A stretch of DNA of 64,000 nt from Taenia hydatigena (GCA_036345935.2 JADWOT020000007.1:2058385-2122384); one strand, 5' to 3'; shown: positions 25,401 to 37,889, numbered from the stretch's first letter. Program-made: numbers and translations. The notes: generated by a model not told the origin, from the sequence alone.

Positions 25401-25862
25401 CACCAAGGAGTGGCTGAGATAGAGGCGATGTGATGCGAATCTATAGGAATTGGAGGCGAGACGTTTGGGAATGAGAAAGGGGGATTGGGATTGGACACCC
25501 TAGGAAGATCTGCATTGGGCCGTGGTGCAGCACTCACTCATCTAGCCGTTTGGCTGGGCTAAATATGAAGAAATCAACTTGGTAGAGGGGATTCAAGTCC
25601 CCTTTTTAAATAACACACTCAATAAGGCTAAATGCAGCTTTCCTTTTCTTTTTGATTTACTAAATATCAGATGCGATATTATCAAAATAACGCACGCAAG
25701 TAAAGCAAAAGAGAAGAAAAGGAAGATACCGATGTTCCTTGATATTCCTTTCTGATGCTGACCTTTGAGTCGGTCACCGTTTGGGCATTCAGGTACCTGT
25801 CTACCCCACCGCGAGATGCCTACTTTAATCAAAATAGGGTGAAACAGCGACGGGCAGAGAAA

Positions 25863-26165
25863 TTAGGCCAGGAGAAGCGGATAGAAGAATAATGATGGTT
25901 GGATGAGGATTGATTGAAGAGGCAACACCTTTAGTTCAATCCAGCTTTCACGCGGCCTTTTGGCTGGTGTGCTCTTCAAGGTTAGCAGGAACGCCGCAGT
26001 AAAGTGCGCTGATAGAAATGTTATGCCTGCGCGATCCAAAAGGCCGTCTCGAGTTGCAGCGTTGACGACTCTTTCACTGATTTTGCAAAAATAGGCCATC
26101 TTGACTAACGCTGGCTTGGGTTCGACAGACGGATACCACCTTGCTACTTGAAAACCTCTCTCCAC
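25863..26165 (-). CDS. Unknown E2 reading frame b, arm 1 (possible last exon)
   Basis: A 100-codon open frame without an ATG start ends at a TAA at 25,863. Its best block reads GFQVARWYPSVEPKPALVKM, followed by a Cys-containing helix-like stretch, and later contains KRPRESWIELKVLPLQS. Compared with arm 2 (52,070-52,363), differences in the first third are mostly synonymous (about six to one by eye), and a 60-bp block coding TLKSTPAKRPRESWIELK is nearly unchanged. The arm 2 copy has an in-frame stop at 52,214. Upstream on the minus strand is a branch-point-like TACTAAT followed by a pyrimidine-containing stretch and an AG, so an internal or last exon is plausible. I do not recognise the protein. 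Confidence 0.35.
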   Translation of the reverse strand: MERGFQVARWYPSVEPKPALVKMAYFCKISERVVNAATRDGLLDRAGITFLSAHFTAAFLLTLKSTPAKRPRESWIELKVLPLQSILIQPSLFFYPLLLA

Positions 26166-26938
26166 AGGAAATGGCTATGGATTAGTACGTTTTACTCTGT
26201 CAATCATTGCCACGCTCTGCCCTTCTAATGAAATCTTCCTCAACATACCATGACCCTAAATTGTCAATGCTCTACCTTGCAAATACGACGTTCTGCAAGT
26301 TAGCCAGACTAATACTAGATTTCCCTCGTGCACAAGTCTATCATAACGTTCAATGATGTCCCTCTCTGCCATATTTATTTACAGTGTCAGCTGATTGTCT
26401 CTAAACTTAACGATTGTTCACCCAGCGGACATGAAGCGATCATGGAAGGAGCGAACTAAGGTATAAAAACATTGAATTACAAAATGGCTTAGCTCTCGTG
26501 CACAATAAGGTAAATAAATACGAATTCTTTATGCAACAAAAGATCGTCAATAATTTAAGTCACCCGCAGGCCGATCTGCAACATCTTCCAATCTGGCGAT
26601 GCGTCATCGGCTTATATATGCAACAATCAACTGTCCCATGCTGAAATTATTTTCCCCTCACCAAGCCGTGTAATCGTTCGCAGTCCAACTCGCCTTGAGT
26701 CAAGTGGATCAGTGAATGAGCCAACCGACTAAGCAGATGACCGGTACGCAACGAGTACACAGCAGGTGGTCTTATCGATTGTATTGATTCGTTGGGACGA
26801 AAGCTATTTTCTCTCTGCCAGGCCCACTTGGAAATGCCCGTAATGCTGCTTGACGAAGGTGGAAACTACCAAAGTGGTGCGATTGCCACCCTGCATTTTT
26901 ACCTTTGCATAATGGCACGTTAGTTGGATGAGGTCGAC

Positions 26939-27298
26939 CTAATCTATCTCTAACCTGCGACGATACGTATTTAAACATCGAGTGGGTTTTGTGGTTGTTG
27001 CTGGTTGCAACACTGAACATCTGGCATGCTGTGGTGGCTCAGATGAGAGGACAGTAAACTGAAGATCTAAATGTCCTGCTTTGAGCCCGAGTAGCGGCAA
27101 ATTCACGATTGCACTCTTGCTACCCATCTCTTCCTTTCCATTCACCTCTACGCATGCGGATATGCTGGAAATTTGAGCCAATGCGAGGGCGATTAGAGTA
27201 AAACAAAGGTTGGTCATGGCGTCTGCATGGAGAGCAACAAATGCTACTGGGACGCAGGTGAGAATTAAGCTCACGCAAACACATCCATTGAAAAACAA
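26939..27298 (-). CDS. Unknown E2 reading frame a, arm 1 (possible exon with signal-like start)
   Basis: A 119-codon open frame. From an internal Met it reads MTNLCFTLIALALAQISS, which resembles a signal peptide or membrane anchor. A block from 27,127 follows, beginning MGSKSAIVNLPLLGLKAGHL and ending in a basic RRR. In arm 2 (51,102-51,290) this block is conserved with about six synonymous and four replacement changes by eye, which favours past selection on the protein. The arm 2 copy has small frame-breaking indels just upstream, so only arm 1 keeps the hydrophobic start in frame. The family is unknown, and a chance frame cannot be excluded. Confidence 0.35.
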   Translation of the reverse strand: MFFNGCVCVSLILTCVPVAFVALHADAMTNLCFTLIALALAQISSISACVEVNGKEEMGSKSAIVNLPLLGLKAGHLDLQFTVLSSEPPQHARCSVLQPATTTKPTRCLNTYRRRLEID

Positions 27299-28367
27299 TC
27301 CTTCGCTATCAGCATCCGGCTACTGCATGTCAACCAACAGAGGCTGAAGTGTCTGCATAAATTAATGGACAACGAAACGGATTATCAGATCAAATCAAAT
27401 AAATTGCCAAGTTGTGAAAATATTTAGACAGTTATGACTAGCGCAAAGACAATAAGGGCACTTTCTGTATTGTCACGGGAAGTAGCCGCAGCAAAATTGT
27501 TTTCGTTTGAACAATCTTGAATAATTAATTCTTAAGTGCTTCCTTTGTAACTACATCCTAAGAAGTGTTCGTCACTTTGAGCGAGCGTTGTTCTGCAAAC
27601 CAACTCTTCTGCGCCCAAAAGATGAAAGACATCTATTAGAAAACCGATACCATGACCTTTACATGCTTCCATACCCACAAACGGCGAGCATATTAATGGA
27701 AAAGAAAATACCTTACTAATGCTAGTTAAGTAGCACAACCTGTGGCCTGAGCCTGCGTACGTTGATTTGGATGATCAAGTTACAAAGCAAGTCCCCATTT
27801 CTCTATTAACTGTGCATGATTTCACCACCGATCTAACAAAAGCACTGGCTTTAAACGTCGACATAACAGAACCGTTTAGATCCGAGTCTGTCTGTCGATG
27901 CTGGAGGGGGAAAATCAATAACTTAATCAGCGATAGCTTTATGATCGCGGCGCGACTTGCGCAAAGATTACTCAGGATTTGATTTTGCGTTTTTTGCCTT
28001 AATAAATGCGTGATGTGGGTGAGTGTATATGCTCCACATTTAGGGCAATAAGCAACCAAATCGCTGTGATCCTCATTCAAAAACTTTACGACGAAAGGGT
28101 TGAGCCTCTAGACATGTACGATTTCAAATCAAAGACTTCGCGCACGATTAATAATAAAACTTGCACTAATAAAACTAGCAGCGTTTGATGGGAAATTCGT
28201 TTTTTATGAGGTAAAACATGGCAGAACTTTATTGCTTTCTTCATTTTTAATGGCAACATTTACATGTTTTGTCAAAATTCGCCTTCCTGCAAACACAGCA
28301 ATGGTCTGTTTTAGAAGTTTACCGATATTAAGTGTTATAAAGCTAAGGAAAAGGAAAACAAGTACCA

Positions 28368-29324
28368 TTAATAGGCACGCGATGTGTGACATAGCAAGCT
28401 CCGTGGAGCAATCCTGCAACGAGTGCAAGGGACTTGTAGCCATTTAAACATATGGAGAATTTTCTAAAGCCTCCTACCACAAATCCTTGGACACGGACCG
28501 TTGTTGCATGAGCAAGTCCCAGCTCAGGGTCCTCTGCTGCTACCGATTGTGCTGACTTATAAATGCTGCTAATTGTTTGAGCGTGGCTAGCACATATGGG
28601 CAGCACCATGCACTTCAGTGCACACTTTGTAGAAATAAGTAAATGCACAATTTTATTAATCTTTAGAGTGTGAATGCATCCATTGAATTATAGGTGACCT
28701 GCAAAGTAATCAATTAATTTTTAAATAAATGTGTCCACTGATTAACAAAAAGGGAAGGAACAAGAAGTGTGATCCCCGCTGATGCATTAGACAGACTGCA
28801 TCTTTAGGTGTGCACTATCCAAGTTTTAGGTTTGCGTAAATGATTCCTCGTGCAGGTATGTGCCAGCTGACTGTGTGACAGAAGTGTGTTCTCACCACGG
28901 AATGTAAACCTGACGCCTGTTTTGCGATACTGTACCATGAATATAAGGTGTGTTTCGGCTTGGCAAAAAGTGATTTTTTTTGTATGCAAATAAAGTGTGG
29001 CCAACTTGTACTTAGTCTTTGCACAAAAAATTTACTAGTTGCAACCGCACACACCTGTCATGCGTGAATAGTCTACCAAATGTCCATCGGCTCCTAAAAG
29101 GAAGTCGATTCGCAGTACTGCTTGACCGGTGGAATTATTGCATGCAGGAATAGACAAACCCAGAAAAGCACTTTGCAGTGAATTAGTAGACGGCTGCTAT
29201 TAGCGTTAAAATCATACGTTGATTTAATATGGTATAGCCAAGCTTTAAGTCTACTCATCGTGACCGCAGCATTTTTATTCATGCGGTCGTTTTAGTCAGG
29301 CTTGCACAAGGGATCCCTTGAAAG
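28368..29324. mobile_element. 957-bp segment present only in E2 arm 1 (candidate insertion)
   Basis: Arm 2 passes directly from the sequence matching 28,367 to that matching 29,325. In arm 1 the segment is flanked by AGTACCA on the left and AGAACCA on the right. Arm 2 shows AGTACCAAGTACCA at the empty position, a tandem 7-bp duplication. A perfect 14-bp palindrome, CAAGGGATCCCTTG, lies at 29,307-29,320 just inside the right edge. No terminal inverted repeat or transposase frame was seen. It could be a non-autonomous insertion, or arm 2 could carry a deletion. Confidence 0.45.
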
Positions 29325-30617
29325 AACCAAAACTCTTGAATTGACATGGACGCTAAGGAGCGAGTCTTTCAGGAGCATTGCGCATTCTCACAGACGCATG
29401 GTACTAGAACCATCTAGCATAGATGTTCAGTTGTGAAAACAAACACGCTGCGACCTAGCAAGGTAGAGTGTGGAGCTTGTATTCGCCAAAGTACCATTCT
29501 GAACATTTTATGCAAGATCTTGTTACCAGGTAAATGGGGATCTTTGTAAACTCTGCATCACACAAATGCATTCAGTATGCACTCAATCAAAACTAACAAA
29601 AATTTTACTCCCATTTGATTTTTTGATTGACAAAGTAGTAGAGCGATGCATTCGTTTTAATTTTCAGATCTTATGAAATATAATCGCCTCCAGTTTTTAC
29701 TCTTGCCCCGAATGCAGTGCAAAAACCATCAGACCTGCCTTAATTGTTGACCACTTTACATTCCTACTTCTGTGTTGGTCAATAAAATAACCGATAAGTG
29801 ACAAATTAGCGCCTAGCCTTCTGGCCTGGCATCAATTCCCACGCGTTTTCTCATTTTAAAGCGTTTCTTATTCATAAAAGTACGTCTTCCTTTCTTCAAA
29901 TACTGATGCCCATGCGTTTTGTATCCAAAAATACTTCTATACAAAGCCTGGAAGTTCAATCCGGCATTGGGATTTTATTAGCCAACAGAAAATGAGTTGG
30001 TTAGCCCTGCTATGTTCTCACTCATGAGCCTGGGCCAAAGGCCACCTAGATTGATACTTTATCCCAAAGTTACGACTATGCAAACTGATAACTTGACAGA
30101 ATCTATGAAATAACCTTATACATTTGAGTAGAGCTCAGTCAAACGTGATGCAAACTGCACTTAAACAACAAGTTTTGTTAAGCGTGATATCTGCTTCAAG
30201 TTAATAAACAAAAAAGGATGAATCAAGACTGATGTGACGTCTAAAGCTGGTGAGACTTAGTCATCAATACCTATAGTTTGTGATGGAAGGCAATGCTAAA
30301 TTATAGCTATAGCAACTAGTAGGCGATGGAGGGAGAAACGCTATGCAAGTTCTTCGGCTGATTCATGTAGGACTTATTATGCAATCGACAACAAACGAGG
30401 GCCGCCTATCAATTTATTAGCCCGCAGACAGAACGCTGTTTAAGTAGTAAAGGGCATTGATGCGCATAAAGGAGAGCAGTGTCCTCGTCGTAACTTGCAC
30501 AGAAATAAGTAAGAGGTAGAAACCATTGCATAATATCTCGTGCTAGCGTTGCGCATGCCTAACAGGGATATTCGAGGAGTAACAGTGAGATGGTGATAAA
30601 GCGGGGCCGAATCTTAC

Positions 30618-30745
30618 TTATCTTCTTAAAGTGTACTAGCTCAAGTTCTTTACGCACGGATTGTGTGCACGATGCAAACGCATGCGCAAGATCTCTGACC
30701 ACGATTATGAGAAATTCTGTCATCGCGACCTCAACGGTATCTTCA
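30618..30745 (-). CDS. Weak candidate exon beside the E2 arm 1 boundary
   Basis: On the minus strand an AG acceptor (TGCTTGTCATTGAG) precedes 128 nt that stay open. The frame runs EDTVEVAMTEFLIIVVRDLA and onward to KELELVHFKK. A consensus-like donor (ATAA, then GTAAGA) follows. Start and end phases are equal, so the exon could be skipped or joined without a frame change. The amphipathic, helix-rich composition looks protein-like. I do not recognise a domain, and no partner exon was identified. Confidence 0.2.
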
Positions 30746-32283
30746 CTCAATGACAAGCATTAAAGGCTTTCACTTAAGCGCATTAAAGTCGACCTTCAAT
30801 GTTAGGGACTGTAGCGATGCTGTTCTTAATCATCAGATGCTCTCAACCAACTGGCTTTCAATTTCTTGTAGAGCAGTTCACGTCATCGAATTATAACACA
30901 CTTGCTGAGTAAGCTAAATATATTACCCTTCACTCAGTCGCCAAATCGACATCTTAACCCTACAAGGCAAATTAGCTTGAGCATCGTTCGCATCAACTCA
31001 AATCCCAAATTTATAAAAAGAATTTTGCAATTACCCTAATATTTTTTGGCTGTGGAAATCGCTGTCATTTTATTTTCCTAACCTTTCTCGAGAGAAATTT
31101 AATCAAGCCTTTATCTGTTCCTAACTCTTTAGCATCAGAGATTTTTCCAAAGGAAACTGAGATTCATGCAAAATCAACATAAGCCGAAGGAAACCTTAAG
31201 GAAATTGAGAATTGATTGCTGTCGTAAAATTGACTCAGCATATCTCTGCAATAGAACTTTAAGTTCTTACAGGTTCCATTGGCATTAGTTTCCTTTGCAT
31301 AGGGATTTATTTGGTTGTCATAGCCATCCCAATTGTCAAATCTGCGTGGTGACTGTAGTTTCGCCAATGCTTCAGCCTAAAAATGCATTTTCAAAGGAAA
31401 GCTAGATACCTCTCAGTTTTTATTAGCAGCACTTAACTCGATGAATTTAATGGGACATATAAAAAGGCCTGGCATACGCCGATGAAGTTACGAGTTGTGG
31501 TAGTATGACATTTTACTAAGACAAGCTTTGGTAATGATTGTAATACATGCTGCCATTAATCGCTATCCATGGTTGCGGAACACAAAATTTTTCCTGTTAG
31601 GGTATAATTGCCGGCAATCGGTTTTCGCTTTATTGCTAGGAGAGAACTGTGCACCTTATCCGGGTGGCGTCTCTTCAATAAAGGTACTTGCGTGTCCAGG
31701 GAGACCAGTGGTTGATCTATTCATTCTTTGATGCTAAAGACGCTGTTTAAGGATAGATTGTGTGGGACTTTTAAGTTAGCAGCATGGCAGGCTTTTGTTG
31801 GATCTGTAGACTACAATAATCAAGCATGAGGATTTTCCCGTCGAGTATACCCCAAATTCGTGTTGTAATTCTCATCGTTTTAAGCAACGATAACGGTTAC
31901 TTAAATTGGAACTGACAGTGTACAAGAGGACTTCTTGTCTGGAAAACACTGCAAAACAGAAAGAAACGCGTCTGATTATCGGGTTCTCTATCGTATGCAA
32001 GTATTCGACTGCTCTTCTTCAAAGCTATTTGGTCGCCATGCTGGACTCCATCATCTCTGCTGTGGGCTTATTGATGGATATAAGAAATCTATAGTATTAC
32101 AGAACTGTGTCGGTCGTTGTCTGTGTCCTTAGTGATGCCTAGCAGCCTTGCCCACAAATAAATTAACTACTACAATATTTTCCGTATTTGTTGAAATCGG
32201 TCTGCGGGACAGCTTATCCACATTACCATGCATATGCGCTTTACCGCATTGACCGCGAAATCAGATTTTCGCACGCATTCATA

Positions 32284-32499
32284 CTAGCACCCAACTGGAC
32301 AGCCAGCCTCATTTTGTGTTTTAGCTAGAAAAATACTTGATGGTCCATGCTCATTATAAACTTCCTTGCCATCAGGAGCAGTCGGACACCTGGCTTTGCC
32401 AATAGTCTTATTTCCTTCTCTTGCAATCATACCTGTGTGAGCGCTATTGCATTCATGCTTCTGAACTTGGTTGCTATGTGACACAAATGTGGCATGCAT
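32284..32499 (-). CDS. Weak candidate exon: Cys-containing C-terminus
   Basis: The minus-strand frame of 71 codons ends in GCPVGC and a stop at 32,284. It is hydrophilic with spaced cysteines (HECNSAHTG, then KARCPTAPDGKEVYNEHG). That composition would suit the end of a secreted protein. It has no ATG in good context, and a CACACAG/GTATGA donor-like site lies inside it. No family is recognised, and it may be chance. Confidence 0.15.
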   Translation of the reverse strand: MHATFVSHSNQVQKHECNSAHTGMIAREGNKTIGKARCPTAPDGKEVYNEHGPSSIFLAKTQNEAGCPVGC

Positions 32500-32956
32500 T
32501 CATTTGCAGCCCATGATGACTAGGAATGCGCCATGTTGGATTCGTTAAAGAATTGTTTAGGTTTGAAGCAAAAAACCTGACAGATAACGAAGCCAGTTTT
32601 GGTTTTCGACAACAGTTAAGCCGACTTGAACAAATAATCTAAGGAAACTTGATGAAATTTTCCTGTCTGACAGCACTATCTACAAGCGGGTTATGCTATG
32701 GTTCTACGGCTGCCATCCTAGAAAAATTTGTCAGAGCTCAAGTCTTACACGCTGAATTAGTCTTTATTCGACCACGGACCCGAATTTTGGATGATCTCTT
32801 AATTCATTCCCTCTATTAATGCTCATTGTGCACATAGTGCGGGTGTTGAAATGCGTGATAGTATGAAGAGCTCACCTCGGGTTAGGATAGCATAGATGAG
32901 TATCGTTAATATTTTCCTACTGAGTGCCAAAATAACGAAAGGCGCGTCAATAGTGA

Positions 32957-33036
32957 AGCAGCGTGACTGAGTGATCCAAGATGCCGATTTTGGGCACTAG
33001 TCTGAAAAGACGCGCATTCGAATCCCGCCTCTGTCA
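32957..33036 (+). tRNA. tRNA-Leu-like sequence (pseudogene or SINE head)
   Basis: Eighty nucleotides align with class II tRNA-Leu of the AAG/TAG isoacceptor type. The 5' part is GCAGCGTGACTGAGTGATCC (A-box region). An anticodon arm TGCC/GGCA follows with loop GATTTTG. A long variable arm then pairs GTCT with AGAC. The T loop is TTCGAATCC (an intact B box), and the 3' strand is CTCTGTCA. The anticodon region is altered and the T stem is mismatched, so it should not be a working tRNA. The sequence after it (CCCTCTTTCATCCGG) resembles the start of a SINE body, but no second copy was found here. Confidence 0.65.
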
Positions 33037-36000
33037 CCCTCTTTCATCCGGTCACTCCTTACATCGCTTTTAGGGTTTACACAAAATAACACCTTAGCAG
33101 AGCAGAATCGTTAACTAGTAGTCGGTAGCATTTGATCCATCTTGGAACAAAGCTGCGGTCAGTACTTTAGTAGCATTGCTACCGCAAGTGGTTTCATTCA
33201 AGGGCGGTCAAACAGACCAGGCTACCGATTAGACGCCTACAGATTTTTGTAAAATGTGATAAAGATGGCATTCATAGTAAGGTCTATTGCTTCCGACTAA
33301 AGCAGAGCGCCTAGCCTAGCAATGCCGACTGCTCAAACCGTAATCCATCATCATCATCATCCGTGGCGGCCTCATTTCTAACAATTACGGCAAGGATGTG
33401 ACATCAATCACGACATCGTCTTGAGTCTATTGCAGAACCATGTCATCACAAAATCTAGCAATACTGGATATGAGCCAAGAGGAAACCTCATTGGGTTAGC
33501 TATCCCATTACTACAAACCTTTGCTCGGAAGGTACTTTAGCAACTGGCCTATGCAAGGGGAAGAAAGGACTAAATGCCTTAAAAAAGAGGTTTTTTGGTC
33601 TTAGCTATCACCATACGCAAGTGATTTGTTCCCGTCGTATTCCTGCAGATTTTCCAAAAGAAGCAGTAGATGGTGACACTATAAGTCCTTGGAAGAAGAA
33701 AATTCTACATCCTTATGATGGGCTGACTCCCAAGCGCAGCCGATGAGGAGCTTATGAATGAACGAAAGGTTACGTTGGTGCATTTGTTAACTTAAAGCAT
33801 TGAGCAATTTAGCATAGAGCCCTAATATGGTCGAAAGTTGTCGAAGCGCTGATGTCAAATGCAACTCCGCCAAATCGCGCATAACCTTCAGATATCACAA
33901 AGTACATGTGGGAAAGAAGACGAGGATGACAACGAAGGATAAGGCGGGATGGATTTGGGTGGCGTTGGCAGAGTAGAAGCGGCGGTCACTAAAGTGGCTC
34001 TGTTAAAATACTAGGGAATTTCGGGACGGTAAAAGGCGAGAATACATCCAGATACAGATCTGAATTTAAAATATAGTTAAAGGGTTTACCTTAAATCTGA
34101 ATATAATGTGTTTAGCAAAGTGTTGGTTGCCTGCAACCAAGGAGCGTGCCCAAATTCTCGAATACCACGCTTGAAGTCGAAGGAATGTTTTGCCATTTGT
34201 TAGCAATATGATAACCATGGCGAGCTATTTATAATTTCGACCAGGACTTTTTGCTCTGGTATGTTAAGCAAGGCTCATCCTAATCCGTGACATTAAGTAT
34301 CTCTAAAACTGTGTGATATTTTCTGTTTGAGCTGCATTTTATGGTTTAATAATTTGGGGTTTTTGGAGATCGCTCGTCCTGAGATGTTTAATTGTGCTTT
34401 ACTTATCCCCTTTGTTTGCAACGCCCATTGTGAATCGCAAAAATAATCGTGGTTAGCAAATTATAATAGAGCCATTTAATCCTATGTGAGTCTTGGTGTC
34501 ACCGCATGGAGATACAATAATTTATATAGGGCTGCTACCCAGAATCGATGCCCTACACTTGCAATGGATGAAAGGGTAAACTCTACGGGCGTGTTGAATC
34601 TGACCTCAGTGTGAGCCACCTTCGGGTGTTTTCTAAGCTAACATTCCACGCTATCGCGCTAACCAATGATAGTGCTTGCGAGTGAAGCAGTTGCACGTAG
34701 TGGAAGGCTTTTGACTCTCGAGACAATTCGTGTCACTGATAAGTCACTAATGCGGCCGCTTAAAATGGCAGAGTAGTGCGAGATGGGAATGGACTTGCGA
34801 GTGTGCTGCAGAACCCGTGGACGAGGGATGAGAATATCGAGAATACGGTTTAATCTTAGGTGTCGCAAAGAATTCCATTTATAGTGCGAAACTTCTAAAA
34901 GTGATCTGATTAACTGTTATGACACCTCCAATCTCACGTTAACGAGGATATTCATCGTCAAAAATTACCCGTGTCTTAATTAGCTTTACCTTGGTATCTG
35001 AGTTTGTCGGTAATTACTAAACCTACTGTTTGCGAACTACTATCCACCAGCTTATACTGAGTTGTAGATTACATACCCGTTTTCCGCGATTTCAAGTACA
35101 TTACATCAAGCACACTTCTTTGCATGTTTTCATAGCGAGCGTCATACGATCGCAGAGGAAAGGGTATTTGTGGAAGAAAGTTAATTTATCCAGCAACGCA
35201 GGCAAAGGTTGCTATTTAAAGACTAAGTCAATAACACGAAACGTAGGTAAAAGAGTGAAATTCAAGTTACTGGCTCATACCTAATATTCAGGAGTAGCAC
35301 TTGCCACTAAACACTAGCCAACTTTCGTTGGAGGCAAGTCGCCGTTGTAACAAATTTACCTCTGGCTGTGTCACCCCTCGTAAGACCCCATGCTAGACTG
35401 GAATATTGAGGATGCAAAACGGAATCGACAGCAAAACAAACTAGGCAGAAAATCGCAGAGTCTCATCCCTCTTGTAATATTTATTGCGTAGGCCAACGAA
35501 CCACCTTCATTCTCAAACACGCTCCTTAGCCATAGTAAGCCCTAGACGGAGTGAAGTTGCCTGTTTAATCGAACATCTTAAATACACCCGATATTAAAGA
35601 CTGGTGCGGATAGTTCGCGGGTATTTGTCAAAGGCCGAACTCGTTACAATGTGTTCAATTTAGCATTAATGCTAAAAAAACCTTGTGGTCTTAATCCGGC
35701 TCTTAGTGCAAGAGAATATCAAACCAAGTCTGTTGTAACTTAGACAGCACATCCATGCATGTGGGTTGAATGCGTTGAGTTTGTGTTCCTTCGTGTCGAA
35801 CAAGAGATTCTCTCACAGAAAGCAAGAAGATTTGGACTCAATAGCGGCTAAGAAACAGAGAAGCGGAAGGAGAAATTATACTTGTTGCGCTGATTTTCGG
35901 TTCCATGTGCCATGCTGACATTCAAAAAGTCGACTTCTCAAGAAAGTCAATTCTATCGGTGTTACAATAAAAAGAGCTTGCGGATCCCATTGCTAATAAA

Positions 36001-37889
36001 AAGTGGAAGGAAGTGGTAAGGCATGTTAATATAAATTGTACTGGCGTTTGTGGAGAGGGTGCATCAAAATATTAATTGACAGGCGATTAATGGACGGACG
36101 GAGTGGTATTCGAGGTGGTATGATGGGTGTGTGGTTAGGTGGCTAGCAATATTGGCGATGGTTATGACGATTGGTGCTGATGGTTCATTGCATAGCAGCA
36201 GCGCATCCATCGCTTTTAACGAAAATCATGGTGCATAGGGAGTGCTGTTTTCATATGACTACATACCAACTTACCTGTTTTTTCCAAATAGCAGAGCCAT
36301 AATATACGCCAGCGGTTTATCACGGAATTACTTGCCGTTTGAGGCTATCTTGTCAGACACATTCATCACAAAATAGACGCATTCACAAGGCTAAAAGCTG
36401 TGACAAAGATCGAATGGCATACGAATATGATACGTTGAGGACATTTTCATGAGGATAACAATGAGATTGGTGAATAAGCTGCAACACTGTATGCTCAGTG
36501 TAGAATGGTGAAGCTCTCAGCAGTTGCATGCCACCAGAGAGCCACTTAGCGCTACGACACCTAGGTTTGAGAGGGTTGCTCTTCTTCTAGTGCAAAGCAA
36601 CACAAGCGATAATTAGCTTGATTGACATGACATGATTCATTTTGCCGCCTCAACTTTGCCAAGAGTTCTATGACATGTGCCACAAACATGTTCTAACATG
36701 AAAAGAATGAGTTGCTCATTTGCCATTAAACACTTATCTGGCATAGACCGCGAGATGATCCGAAGTGTCATTACCTCCATACTCTGTTCGTCTTCTTACA
36801 TTTCCTACCTTCATTACAATTGTCTGTATTTATCCACGACAACGTCCACTTATCATCTGACACACACGCATTTACACACCCCAAGAGACTCCTTTTATTA
36901 ATCTGTGTGGAACGGTCACAATCTCGTCTGCACTCAGCCTTTCTGCATCAATCACTCATAAGTTATATTAAGTGCTCTTTACATTAGCGAAGCGGGTGCT
37001 GTTTTATGCACACGGAATCTAGCCGCTTACCAGTCGTTAAAATATTAGCTCTACCTTGGCTCGGTAAAAATGGGTAAGAATGCAAACCATAAGAACCGCA
37101 ATTTTAAAGCAACAATAGAGCGAAAAGATTAAAAGCAATCGCTAGCTACGAAAAGAATATTTGTGGGATGGAAATCAATGCCAAGACGTGTGATAGTTTG
37201 CATAGGGGAAAGGAATAAAGGACAGAAGAAGAAAGGTTCTATCAGGATGATGGGGTGCAAGGCACCTCTAGAACAGAATGGCCAATGGCACATTTACAGG
37301 CTTTGTGCACCTACGCAAACAGGGGGTAGTAAAGAATTAAGAGACCGGCATTTCCGAGTCCAAACGCTCGTAGGAAGAAACTGACTCGCAAGCTATCGAA
37401 GTCAATTATGTAAGACGCACACAAATTGTAGTGCAGCTATAGGTTTTGCAATCATTTTACCAACCCGCAGATCTTTATCAAGACGTATCAAAGTAAAATT
37501 TGTGCAATTTAACAATCCTTCGTGGTCGAAGAGAGAGAAAAATTGGAATGAACGCATTTGTTAATGATGAGTAACTTGGTTCCGCCACAATGAGGAGCGG
37601 CTAGGCAAATTAAAAATGTGTGTATTAATTCTTTCCCTTCATGCACCTGACTAAAACACCATCGTCCCGAAGCAACATTGCAATGAGTCAGAGAAGTTAT
37701 AGCATACTCTTATAAATTTACAAGCACTCGGTTTACTCTTTTTTTCGCAAAAAATGATGGAAGCAGAATGGTGCAATAAGTGTTTGGTACAATTCACTGC
37801 GTTTTGTCACCGAGACCCAACAGTTGATGCTCAGTGGCTTTTTGATTAGAGACCGTGAAATAGCTCTCCGTGTATGAAATCGAATTTAA
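33037..37889. other. Non-coding stretch with short simple repeat and a tRNA-like trace
   Basis: (CAT)5 lies at 33,346-33,360. On the minus strand near 34,665-34,570 an A-box-like TGGTTAGCGCGATAGCG and a B-box-like GGTCAGATTCAAC suggest a decayed tRNA-derived repeat, but the spacing is too long for a tRNA. No gene is supported. Confidence 0.35.

Larger units (their letters stand above)
25401..30556 (+). repeat. E2 large inverted repeat, arm 1
   Basis: About 5.2 kb is the reverse complement of 48,686-53,250, roughly 85-95% identical by eye in the aligned blocks. Matched blocks include 25,430-25,560 with 53,100-53,230, 26,640-26,800 with 51,430-51,600, 27,000-27,130 with 51,100-51,230, and 29,990-30,540 with 48,700-49,240. 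Arm 1 carries two segments absent from arm 2 (about 28,140-28,245 and 28,368-29,324) and lacks one present in arm 2 (about 52,510-52,930). I saw no terminal repeats marking it as a known transposon class. Confidence 0.88.
30557..32956. other. Spacer between E2 arms, with weak exon candidates
   Basis: The 18-kb spacer begins here. The two frames listed at 30,618 and 32,284 are the only ones I would look at again. The rest is AT-rich sequence with nothing recognised. Confidence 0.35.

Noticed and set aside
27775..28080. Frame with LQHRQTDSDLNGSVMSTF, shared by both E2 arms
   Set aside because: Most differences between the arms replace residues, and the arm 2 frame stops early. It is consistent with neutral drift.
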